A program made the position numbers and the translations under genes. From NCBI GenBank assembly GCA_013995675.1, contig VWRR01000011.1, forward strand, positions 434,001 through 498,000: a DNA stretch of 64,000 nucleotides. Reading direction: 5' to 3'. The number at the start of each line of letters is the position of its first letter. The first letter of the stretch is position 1. Below are positions 52,263 through 61,596 of the stretch, piece by piece. Source of the stretch: Cyanidiococcus yangmingshanensis (Eukaryota > Rhodophyta > Bangiophyceae > Cyanidiales > Cyanidiaceae). Under the pieces are notes generated by a model. It was not told the origin of the DNA and ran no database searches. It was given only the letters and a program-made list of their open reading frames with translations.

Positions 52263-52463
52263 ATGGCGTTGCAGGTGCGCTCGGACGTGTCCATTGCGAT
52301 CCGGCCGGGGTCATCCCTCAGCGACCGTATTGACCCTAATGATCCCTATCTTTTCGGATTCAGAGAGCGTCGAGCAGGGTCGTTCATCAACGACCGTATT
52401 GACCCTAATGATCCCTATCTTTTCGGATTCAGAGACGTGCACCATCTTTACAGGGCCCTGTGA
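52263..52463 (+). CDS. Candidate upstream ORF with duplicated peptide
   Basis: ATG-led frame of 66 codons ending 156 bp before the MGDG synthase ATG, in the same frame as that gene but closed by TGA. It encodes two copies of DRIDPNDPYLFGFR 23 codons apart. As it is in the 5' leader it may be a regulatory uORF, a tiny gene, or simply non-coding repeat with an open frame. The two DNA copies are identical, so no codon evidence can decide. Confidence 0.25.
   Translation: MALQVRSDVSIAIRPGSSLSDRIDPNDPYLFGFRERRAGSFINDRIDPNDPYLFGFRDVHHLYRAL
52322..52435. repeat. 45-bp perfect direct repeat, period 69
   Basis: Identical 45-bp copies at 52322-52366 and 52391-52435, from CGACCGTATTGACCCTAATG to CGGATTCAGAGA, separated by 24 bp. 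The 69-bp period is a whole number of codons. Confidence 0.95.
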
Positions 52464-52619
52464 GTGCAGACGCGGCCATCGAAACAGAGAGACCAGCCGG
52501 TGCCCGTCCAAGGAAGCATTGCCGTGGCACAGGTCGCGGCGCTGGGCCGTCGCGCGTCCTTCTCATCGAAGTCGCTTCCCTGCTTGAAAGGTTATCCGGC
52601 GGTGCTTTCGTCTACCGTC

Positions 52620-54605
52620 ATGGTGTTTTATTCGACATTTATTACTGGGTTTGATCTCCCATTGTGGCGTTGGCGAAAAATGGTCTGTGTTTCAGCGGTC
52701 TCTGGTGGGTCGCTTTGGCGAACGACCGGTGTACCGGTTGCGACGCCGCCGCTTTCGAACGAGTCGGCTCGGTGTTTGGCGACAAGAAGTCGCGACGCGG
52801 CTCCAGGGACACACCAACTGCTGGTTGGCTTTCAGCAACGAGACGGGTGCATGCTCTGCCAAGCTGGTGATGTACTGTGGCGCGGCTCGGGACGCAATGG
52901 GCGCCTGTGCGGCGAACGCGGCGACCTCCTTGTGAGCGAGGGTGTCTCCAACGGGGCCAGCACCGGCAACGATAACGGTGCGGATCGGCGTGGTTCCTTC
53001 GGAGGCTCCGGAGGCGGCGACTCTTCAGGGGCGAACCCTAACGAGACCGTGCCGTCACCGCACTGGTCGATGACGGACGTACCAAACGACGACGACGAAG
53101 AGGAGGAGGAGACGCTCTCTTCTCGGCCACGACGAGCCCTGCTGCTCATTTCGGATACTGGCGGTGGACACCGTGCCTCGGCGTACGCGATTCGCGACGC
53201 CATGAACGAGTTGTACCCGGGGGCGTTTGAATGGTTTATCGTAGATATGTGGGTTGAGTGGACGCTATGGCCATTCAGCTCGATGCCTCAGTCCTATCAG
53301 TTCTTGGCGAAGAATCCACCGCTCTGGCGCGCAGCCTACTGCTATGGGTCGTTTCTGATCACACGTCGTCTCACCGAAGAGGTGACCAATGCTATCGTGC
53401 ACGATCGGGTTCGGGCAGCGATCTCGTGCATTCGTCCTGATCTTGTGATTTCGTTGCACCCGCTCACGCAGATGCTGCCCCTTCGGGTATTGCGACGTAT
53501 GGGTCTTCGCGAGTACATCCCCTTTGTAACTGTTGTAACTGACTTGGGTGGTGCACATGCTACTTGGTTCGATACCGATGCGGATCTGATTTTTGTTGCC
53601 TCGGATGCAGTTCGCAATCTGGCATTAAAGTGCGGTGTACAGGCTGAACGCATTCGGCAACATGGTCTTCCGGTGAGACCCGAATTCTGGGCTGATGCAG
53701 AGCGTAACTACGAGACCGAGCTCGCGTCTGTGAACCGAGTGCAGCGCATTACCGAGTCGCGACGAGCCTGGCGCCGCCGACTCGGTTTCTTAGAGGAGCA
53801 TCAGCGGACCGTGCTGATTGTTGGCGGTGGCGATGGTGTCGGCGGTATCACTCGCATCGCACGAACTGTTGTCGAGCGTTTGGATGCACTGGCTGCGGAG
53901 CTCGCGACATCCTCGAATCCCTCGCGAGGGTTTCAAGTTATCGTGGTCTGTGGGCGCAATGAGCGCGCGCGTCGAGATCTCGTTCAATGGGGGGAGTCGC
54001 GGCTGAGGCATCGCGCGAGTCCAGTCGATGAAAACCGAACGCGAATGACGGTGTTTGGCTTCGTCTCCAACATGGGCGAACTCATGGCCGCGTCAGATGC
54101 CATTGTCACGAAAGCCGGTCCTGGAACCATCGCTGAAGCGCTTATCCGTGGTCTCCCTATCATGCTGAGCGGTTTTCTGCCTGGACAAGAGGAAGGAAAC
54201 GTCCCATTCGTGGTGAACCACGGCGTGGGTGAATATCAGCACGGACCACATGCGATTGCGAATCGTCTCGCAGAGTGGCTTGCCGACGATACCCTCCTTC
54301 TGCGCATGGCGATGCGCGCACGAGACATGGGCAAGCCGTTGGCCACCTACGAAATCTGCCAGGATATTGCGGAGCTAGCGCGCAAGTTCCCTGGATACCC
54401 GGAATCGCTTTGTGGTGCTGCCGATGGCGACTTGGAATCAAAGTGGAAGAACCGAGAGCGCAGCAGCAGCAGCAGCAGCAGCAGTGCACCTTCGATTGTC
54501 TCGGGACGACACGCTTCATGGAGCTGCCAAGGTATAGGGGAATCCGTGGCCGATGCTTTGGAGTACGGGCCGGCATGGGCCACCGGGATCGAGTCTGTGG
54601 CCTAA
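52620..54605 (+). CDS. MGD1: Monogalactosyldiacylglycerol synthase (GT28)
   Basis: UDP-galactose:diacylglycerol galactosyltransferase making the main thylakoid lipid MGDG at the plastid envelope. The 661-residue product from ATG 52620 starts MVFYSTFITGFDLPLWRWRK (early Phe, basic: transit-like). After a Gly/Ser/Asp-rich linker comes the catalytic region: LLLISDTGGGHRASAYAIRD (about 175-195), DLVISLHPLTQMLPLRVLRR, FVTVVTDLGGAHATWFDTDA, RIRQHGLPVRPEFW, VIVVCGRNERARRDL, and the UDP-binding VTKAGPGTIAEALIRGLPIM with SGFLPGQEEGNVPFVVNHGV. This is the plant MGD pattern. A run of eight AGC codons (CAG repeat at 54461-54484) gives Ser8 near the C-terminus, and the tail after it is not conserved. Confidence 0.93.
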   Translation: MVFYSTFITGFDLPLWRWRKMVCVSAVSGGSLWRTTGVPVATPPLSNESARCLATRSRDAAPGTHQLLVGFQQRDGCMLCQAGDVLWRGSGRNGRLCGERGDLLVSEGVSNGASTGNDNGADRRGSFGGSGGGDSSGANPNETVPSPHWSMTDVPNDDDEEEEETLSSRPRRALLLISDTGGGHRASAYAIRDAMNELYPGAFEWFIVDMWVEWTLWPFSSMPQSYQFLAKNPPLWRAAYCYGSFLITRRLTEEVTNAIVHDRVRAAISCIRPDLVISLHPLTQMLPLRVLRRMGLREYIPFVTVVTDLGGAHATWFDTDADLIFVASDAVRNLALKCGVQAERIRQHGLPVRPEFWADAERNYETELASVNRVQRITESRRAWRRRLGFLEEHQRTVLIVGGGDGVGGITRIARTVVERLDALAAELATSSNPSRGFQVIVVCGRNERARRDLVQWGESRLRHRASPVDENRTRMTVFGFVSNMGELMAASDAIVTKAGPGTIAEALIRGLPIMLSGFLPGQEEGNVPFVVNHGVGEYQHGPHAIANRLAEWLADDTLLLRMAMRARDMGKPLATYEICQDIAELARKFPGYPESLCGAADGDLESKWKNRERSSSSSSSSAPSIVSGRHASWSCQGIGESVADALEYGPAWATGIESVA

Positions 54606-55193
54606 CTAGGACGAGTAGTGCGGACCGCAAAACTCGTTGAAACCCAACAACAACGATGCGCTGCGAGCTCTGGGCATTTTCTGGAGCCGATCTCTTCACT
54701 CAAAGATGAGCCGTCAAAGGGTCCTAGTGCACTCGCGTACCCGATGCGGGGTAGCGGCATGATTCTACAAGAATGCACGACCGAACAATTGAAACATGGG
54801 TCACAACCATATCATCGTTCGCTTTGTTTTTTGTCTAGCGCGATAGAAAATACGTTGTGATCGTTCTGATTTTCATCGCGTGGTCGCGATACGCTATCCT
54901 TGCCTGAGTGTCTGCGATTCATGGTTTAGGCGATGACGGAGAAACCTCAGTATCGTGGCACGCAGCTTTGCTTCCTGTTTCCGATACGAAATGACTCTAA
55001 TACTGACGTGTCTCTGGGCACGGCATCGGTTTGGTGCCCTAACATACGGCGCCCTTGGCAGCGAGGTATGCACCACTCAGGATGATTCCCAGGACTTGTA
55101 TAAACCGTAACGAACGCGGTATCTACTTATGCATGGGGGCACAATTCGCGCAATGTGATCGATCGCGTCACAGCTGCATCCCGTACATGTGGA
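54606..55193. other. Intergenic region
   Basis: 590 bp between convergent MGD1 and the E2 gene; nothing recognised. Confidence 0.4.
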
Positions 55194-56663
55194 TCACACC
55201 AGCAACCATGAGGGATTCTCCACCAATCGCTGCAGGTCGACCAGAAATGCAATGCCGGCACTACGACGAACACGACTCGCGTCGTAGCTCAAGGTCAGTG
55301 TCGCTATTCGCGTTTGTTTGGCATCGTCGGGTGACACGTTGCCGCCCGTATGGCCATAGATTCCATCGGGAACAAGGCGAAACTGGGGTGCGCCAATAGC
55401 CAGGATACCCGCTTGTGGCGGGTTGATGATGGCTGTAAATCGTGTAATGGCGGAAACCATGCCCAGGTTGCTGATACTGAATGAGCCGCCCTGGAATTCA
55501 TGTAGTTTGAGTTTGTTCTGACGCGCTCTCTGGACCAGGTCCTGGGACTCGAGGGCGATCGCCACGACGCTCTTGGTGTCGGCATCGCGGATGATCGGCG
55601 TAATGAGACCTGCCGGCGTTGCGACTGCAAAGGCCAGATCCACTCGATCAGAGTCGCTGTTCATGGACTTGTGTTCACGCAGTGCAATCGATACCGCCCG
55701 GAGCAGGAAATCATTCACGGTGAGTTTTGGCGCCCGCAGTGCCTGTAACGACCCGGCTGAGAGCGTGTTCACCGACTGGCGCAGTTCGAGCAGCGCTTCA
55801 AAATTGACCGAAAGCGACTGATACGCATGCGGTGCGTTCATTTTCGATTCCAGCAGGCGCTCGGCGATTACGCGGCGCACCTGACTCAACGGCACTTCGC
55901 GATACGCGGGTTGAGACTCCCGCGGCCGCTGTCGGTCTGTCACCGGCTCATCGCGGACGCGTGCAGTGACCGAGTTGGCTACCGCGCCTGGCTCCCTTTC
56001 GGAGCTATCGACGGCGTTGCGTGCGTCAGACGGCTCTTGTTTTGCGGCGGCTTCCAGCAGCGTCAGAAGATCTTCTTTGAGGATATGTCCTCGCGGCCCA
56101 CTCGGCTGTAACTTGCTACGCCACACCGCCGGGACTGGATGATTCGCCAACATGGTTGCCACCGCAGGACCATATCTCCAGGGGAGACTCTCTTGATCGA
56201 TGGGTGCGTCCCTGTCGAGCGGCACTGGCGAGGACTTGTCTGGTTGCTGAGGTTCCGATTTGGTGCCCGAATCACGAGCCCCTGTCTGTGCCGCCGCATC
56301 CCAGTGGTGTTCCCGCAATGCAGCCATCTGCTCCGCTTCCTCCGCCAGGACCGCAATCAAAGTGCCCACCGGCACATCCTGCGTACCATCTGGGACCAAG
56401 ATTTTCGCCAGAACGCCCTCTTCTTGGCTCTCGAACTCTATGGTTGCTTTGTCCGTCTCGATTTCGGCCAGCACATCTCCAGGACTCACGCGATCACCCT
56501 CATGTCGTTTCCATGCCAGCAAGTTGCCTGCCTTCATCGTCGGCGACAACGCCGGCATTTTGATTGGGATATGAGGCGGAAGCGACGTCGACTCGTTCGA
56601 GAACGGTCGAGCACCGACCGGGCAGCACTGTGTGAGCGACAGGCCTGACAGATCGAAACGCAT
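55194..56663 (-). CDS. Mitochondrial PDH dihydrolipoamide acetyltransferase-like (E2) with degenerate active site
   Basis: Member of the 2-oxoacid dehydrogenase E2 family. The 489-residue product has a presequence (MRFDLSGLSLTQCCPVGARP), one lipoyl domain with ALSPTMKAGNLLAWKRHEGD and lipoyl Lys about 72 in EIETDKATIEFES, a peripheral-subunit-binding domain (about 160-210: WRYGPAVATMLANHPVPAVW), and the catalytic domain (RRVIAERLLESKMNAPHAYQ, GGSFSISNLGMVSAITRFTA, NPPQAGILAIGAP). The C-terminal active-site motif DHRVVDG is replaced by YDASRVRRSAG (about 460-470), so the His and Asp-Gly are missing. It may be an inactive, E3-binding-protein-like E2, or the motif may have been lost. Lipoyl domain and leader favour the mitochondrial PDH complex. 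First ATG used; the frame opens at GTG 56789. Confidence 0.85.
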   Translation of the reverse strand: MRFDLSGLSLTQCCPVGARPFSNESTSLPPHIPIKMPALSPTMKAGNLLAWKRHEGDRVSPGDVLAEIETDKATIEFESQEEGVLAKILVPDGTQDVPVGTLIAVLAEEAEQMAALREHHWDAAAQTGARDSGTKSEPQQPDKSSPVPLDRDAPIDQESLPWRYGPAVATMLANHPVPAVWRSKLQPSGPRGHILKEDLLTLLEAAAKQEPSDARNAVDSSEREPGAVANSVTARVRDEPVTDRQRPRESQPAYREVPLSQVRRVIAERLLESKMNAPHAYQSLSVNFEALLELRQSVNTLSAGSLQALRAPKLTVNDFLLRAVSIALREHKSMNSDSDRVDLAFAVATPAGLITPIIRDADTKSVVAIALESQDLVQRARQNKLKLHEFQGGSFSISNLGMVSAITRFTAIINPPQAGILAIGAPQFRLVPDGIYGHTGGNVSPDDAKQTRIATLTLSYDASRVRRSAGIAFLVDLQRLVENPSWLLV

Positions 56664-57619
56664 AGAGCCTAGAATGCTCCAGCAAGGGCTGCAGACTGCG
56701 TCGGAGTCGCGGCGGCAGCACCAGGTTGTCGACGGCACAAGTCTGGAGCGGTCGCCAGCCAGCCTGCCTAGGCCACGAGCATCGTCCACTCGTATCCTTT
56801 CGACAAGGTGAAAAAACGTACCTTCGCCCTACGTGTAACCGTTGCTGAATGGCTCTCGCCCACCAGTTTCCGCTCATCTTCAACGAATGCGCTCAATAAA
56901 CCTCCGCGTTCGAATCGTCCCGATCGCCTGCTGCCGTTCGTCGATCCCAGTGGCCACGAAACTCGAGCCGCGGCGGCGCTCTCAACACTCAACACCGCGA
57001 CAGCACGAGTCCAGATCAGTGACCACTGCCTCCTACAGAAAGAAAACGGATATGTCTCGATCAGTTGCCGTAGCAGCGTGCACACCTTACTGAAGCGACT
57101 ATCCGTCCACACGACTGCGCACAGGCTTGCGCGTTGCACCAGCGCTGGGCAGGACGCACGCGGTTCGCCCCGGGGCCACGCTGGTCCGCGCGCCTACCGC
57201 TTTCGCCCACGCCAGCGACCTGCGCATGCCGCCGATAGGACTCCAGGGAACAGGACGTTTCTGAGTCGGTGCCCAAGTCGTAAACTAAAGAACAGAATGA
57301 ACTGGAGTACAGATAGACCATATTGGCGGGAAATCCATCCAGCACGCATACTAGAGGATGCGTGTCTCGCGCCATGACATGTGTGACAAGGTCATCGCGA
57401 CCCGCATCGCCTATGCAGACGTGTCCCTGCTAGACACGCATCCCTTTGCATGCATTTTACAATGTCCGCTTTGTTGCAGGAGTGTTAGACCTCGGAGAGG
57501 CACACGCATTCCCTATCGACGCATCAGCAGGTCGCTCATGAGAACTCCTGGAGTCGGGAGATCGAACCATGGGGTATTGCGTGAATCGATCTCTTGGCAT
57601 GGGTAACCTTGTCAGGCAC
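56664..57619. other. Intergenic region
   Basis: 960 bp between the E2 gene and the 3' end of the coiled-coil gene. No supportable feature. Confidence 0.4.
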
Positions 57620-60114
57620 TCATTTTTGCCCTTCTTCTTGACGGTTTTGAATGGTATGCGCGAGTGTGAAGAGTCGTTGGGCTGCGTCACGGAGGCCTCG
57701 CTCAGCGCACATCTCTGCGTTGAGGTAGCCACGCACTTCGGCGAGGGCCAGGCCGATCGCACGACTGTTCTCATCCTCGACGGAAGCGAGCCCAGGATCG
57801 TTCTTGCAAAGCATTGCGCCATTCGGTCAGGAATCTGTCGATTGAATCGAGCACTTGGGCGGCTTCGACTTCACGCAGTGCCTCGTCAGGGTCTGCGAGC
57901 AGCACGGAGCGCTCCAGATCCTCGCACTGCTTCGAGGCGCTATTCGCGATGCTCGCGCGTCGATGATACCATGTTGCCGCAGACGGTGTCGATGTATTCA
58001 GCGCATATGCCGGGGAATGGCACTCTGGGGCTCGATTCCATTCGTGTGGAGGCGACTCCCGATCGAATGAGACCTCCTGCGAGCCGGTCGCGTCCACCAT
58101 GTTCGATGGCGGTGCCGGTTGAACACCAACTTCCCGAATCCCAAACTTCCGTCCAATACCTGCTTCGGTCCGTGCTGTTCTTCGAATCTCCATTAACGGC
58201 AGATGAAGCGCCGAGCTCGGGATGCGACGACTCGCCATGATCTGAAACGCCTCGATTGAAGGCCCGCTGCATATCAGGCGGGTTATCCGCTTCAGACGGC
58301 GCTGGTCGCGTTGCGTTTGATGCCTCCGAGTCAAGACGTCGGGTTATCTGAGCAATCGCCGCTGGGGTCACGGGCGCGATGCCCTTGCGCACCCGAAGCA
58401 GTAGCGAACCCGTCGTCTCGGCTAGCTTGTCTCGCCGTGCCTTGAGCGAGCGAATGCAAATCTTTTGTCATCAGTGTCGGGTTGGCCTCGCCACTCCAGA
58501 GCGTTGTCTCGAGATCGGCGTCCATTCGGCGGTAGGTTAACCATTCGAGTTGACGCTGCAGCTTGTCCAGTTCGACCTGGAGCGCCTCGATAGAAGCCAG
58601 CGAGGTACCACCTCGATCGCGTTGTTCGCCTGTTTCCGGCCCGAAACGCACCGCTGGACTTGGACCGTGGGAAGCCGCACGCTTGGTCTCAGGGCTTGAG
58701 CCTGTGGCTGGGGGCGTCGCCTCTCGCTCTCGCCTGTCGCGGGCGGTTTCCGCTGGAGCGTCTGAGGCCTGCGCTGAGAGCGACGCCTCAAGACGTGGCC
58801 GTGGCTGCAACGTCGGTGAAGGACACTCTGCTTGTGACGCTGAACGACCTGTCGGTGATCGCATGGATAACAGAAAGGAGGACAAGTCATGGTTGCTGGC
58901 AGTGACACGTTTCTCAAGCGGTTCGAAGCGGTGATAGAGCTCCTCTAACGCGTGCTCTGCTCGATCGCTTCGCTCTCGACAGCGTGCCTCCAGCTCCTCC
59001 AGATCAAGTCGATATCGCTCAAGGGTCGCAACGGGCTGCTGACCCTGTTCAATATGTTGCCGGAGCCGCTCTTCAAGAGCCTGCATCTCTGATCGCATAG
59101 CATCACGCAGTTTTTGGAATGCTTGCATAACGCTCGCTTTGCTCGGACGATTCCCCAGCCGGGCATCCAAGTACTCTCGATCGATCTTGTCAGCGATCCA
59201 TGTTCTCATTTCTTCCCGGAGCGCTTGTACCGCCGCCGTGGTGTAGCGCTCAACGGTGGATTCCAGCGGCTCACCGAGTCCCACGGCGCGCAACTCGTCG
59301 CGGACCAGGGCTGGGATACGGGCCTGCCAGTCTCTATCAGCGGGGATCGTCTTATCAGGGCAGCTGTTCCTGTCGCGACCGGTCCTGTAGCAAGTCGGAG
59401 AGCTGCGACTTGCAACGAAGCCATCGTCTGATCCAAACGCGATATCGACGGCAACAGGGCTCGCTCCGAAGCATTGAGCTCGGCTTGTTCGTTGGAACGC
59501 TGTCCTGGCGTTGCGTTCATCCTCCGTTCTAGCTCAGCCAGGCGTTGCTGGAGCGTGCTGATCATTTGGGCCTGCTCATTAGAAGTCTGCTTGTTCTCGT
59601 GGTCAGACACGGGAGTTTTGGACGCTCGCTCGAGTCGCGCCTGGGCCTGCTCTAGCGACTTGAGGCGCGTATCCAGGGTGCGAACAGATGCAGCCGTTTT
59701 CCGCGCCAAGCTCAACAATGCTTCATGAAAGGCTTCGGATCGTGCGAGTCCCTCAGAAGTTTTTTCCTGTGCGACTGAGCTTGCGCGTTCTCTTTGTGCC
59801 GCGTCGTGAAGCTCGAGACTGCGTATCCGCCGCTCGCACGCTTGGACCCGTTCTTGCAGCGGCAGACAAGCCAGCACCTCCTCCCAGTTTGGCGGCAAAA
59901 CCTGACCTTCAAGACGAGAAAGTCGTGTAAACATGTGCCGAAGATGTTGTCGCACTGCAGAAGGGATCAGTTTCCACTCGCCACGACCGAGCGTGAGGGC
60001 ACGAACGACTGCGTTATCGGAGGAGTGCCCCTCTGGAGCGGCCAAAGGCTTTGCCTCATTATCTTCGACTTCCAGTTGATTCTGCTGCTGGTTTACTTGT
60101 AAAACACGACTCAT
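57620..60114 (-). CDS. Long coiled-coil protein, unknown, split over several frames
   Basis: No family recognised. ATG 60114 opens a frame with helical coils (RLSRLEGQVLPPNWEEVLA, ARKTAASVRTLDTRLKSLEQ). The coding signal then passes through other frames: LLQDRSRQEQLP, DRDWQARIPALVRDELRAVG, EEMRTWIADKIDREYLDARL, VRKGIAPVTPAAIAQITRRL, PSSALHLPLMEIRRTARTEA, and last SRAIGLALAEVRGYLNAEMC to a stop at 57620. Five single surplus bases reconcile all parts (plus-strand GG 59397-59398, GGG 59358-59360, TTTT 58463-58466, CCC 58263-58265, AAA 57808-57810), giving about 829 residues; the fourth site is the least certain. The product would be Glu/Arg/Gln-rich, with coils separated by disordered Ser/Pro segments, suggesting a structural or scaffold role. 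As it stands, the longest open parts are 59206-60114 and 58331-59293. Confidence 0.6.
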
Positions 60115-61596
60115 GATTCACTGCTGAGAACCGCAAGCACAGGTGAGAGAGCGTCCCGCAAACGAGACAAGCGGCAAGCGTTGCGTTGAAGATAAAACGC
60201 CCGCGGGCATTCGAAACGGGTGCCGGGTGCCGATCGCGCGCTCGTGGAATGCGGTATCTTTTGGGTCATCTCTATACATCATGGAATGTTGTGGCATCTC
60301 GTGGACAGGTTCCTCCTTCATTGGAATGCGATATCTTTAGAAACCTATGCTACTTCTGATTTTATCTCTTTGTGTCGAACAGACCACTTCAGTCATTGAC
60401 CCCCGGGCCTTTGAAGAAAACCGCTGATTGATAAACACTAGATGTGTATGCGAGTGCTCAACGAGTGCTCGCCTGGAGCTTCCATACTACGGCCGTTGCG
60501 ATAACTTGTTTCGAGTCAGCTACCAGGGCGAAAAGCCGATCACGTTCCGAGCGGCAGCTCCACCTCGACTCACTTCCACGCCTGTCTACGACTGTGTCAG
60601 GTGCAGGCGTATCGTCATCGCTAGCGTCGAGACTGAGGCTCCCTACTGACGCTGCGTTTCGTGCACCTTGCCTCAGCGGGCAAAACCAACCAAGACTCGT
60701 ATCAAGACGATTCGTTGTTGGCATGAATGCAACAAAATTTACGCGTCAACGTTCGGTTGCATGCCCGCTCGAGCATGGTTGCTTTTCTCAAACAGTAGTT
60801 GGTACCCAACCGGTCGCGTCGTCGTGTTGGTTCCGTGCCAGCGTTAGCGTCTCCGCCATCACGCCACCTTCCTGGTGCCTGTCTCGCGCGAGCATTGACT
60901 GGTCGCTTCATCGACACTTTCGTTGATCGCATCCGTTTGCGAACGCCTGCAGCAAAGTCCTTCTGAACAGGCGTCGTCATTCGATCAACCGTTTCCGACA
61001 CTATCCATTGAAGGCGTACGAGACACTACCAAGCACGATCCGGCATAGAACGTCTTCTGGCCGCCCGAGAGCATTCACGAGTCTCACGCGCTCTACCATG
61101 GCTGAACTCCAGATGCGAGCGTTCGTAGGTATCGCTCACCGGGAAGACCTCGAACGAACCTGGATCATGCTCAACCTCCATCGAGTCAGATCCATGAAGA
61201 GCGAGCTCTGAATCAGCTTCCATTTCGATCAGATCCGTCTGAGCGGCTTTGTGCGCCCTGGGTGTCAAACCCAACTCCATATCGACAGCGCCGAGTTGGC
61301 GTTCTCGTGACCAAGGACTCCTCACCATCGATTCCTCATGCGAGGAAAACTCTCCGAGTCACAACGTAATCGGAATTCTTTACCAGGCGCTGTTACGGTT
61401 AGCCGTCTGCCTCCGGTGACGCCCTTGCAAGCAAGTCCCAGAGGCCAGTTTATCGACTCATTCTATCCATTTGACGTCCGCGCGGCGAACGAAATTTAGA
61501 AAAGCTCGTGTTTTTCAGGTCGGCTCCATGTGTGTATGCACGCTCCCGGAACGACATCAGCAGCACGTTGTTCTCCGACGTGTCCTCAGAGTTCGA
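60115..61596. other. Intergenic region
   Basis: 1.5 kb between the coiled-coil gene and the 3' end of the SAC gene. Frames of up to 160 codons lack recognisable content. Confidence 0.4.

Larger units (their letters stand above)
52075..52619. other. Divergent intergenic region with in-frame direct repeat
   Basis: 545 bp between VTA1 and MGDG synthase. It holds an (AAC)n tract at about 52181-52196 and the 45-bp direct repeat with a short frame (separate entries). Confidence 0.4.

Noticed and set aside
57550-57575. TCGAACCATGG as a tRNA T-arm
   Set aside because: The flanking bases do not form a T stem and no anticodon arm lies at the right distance.
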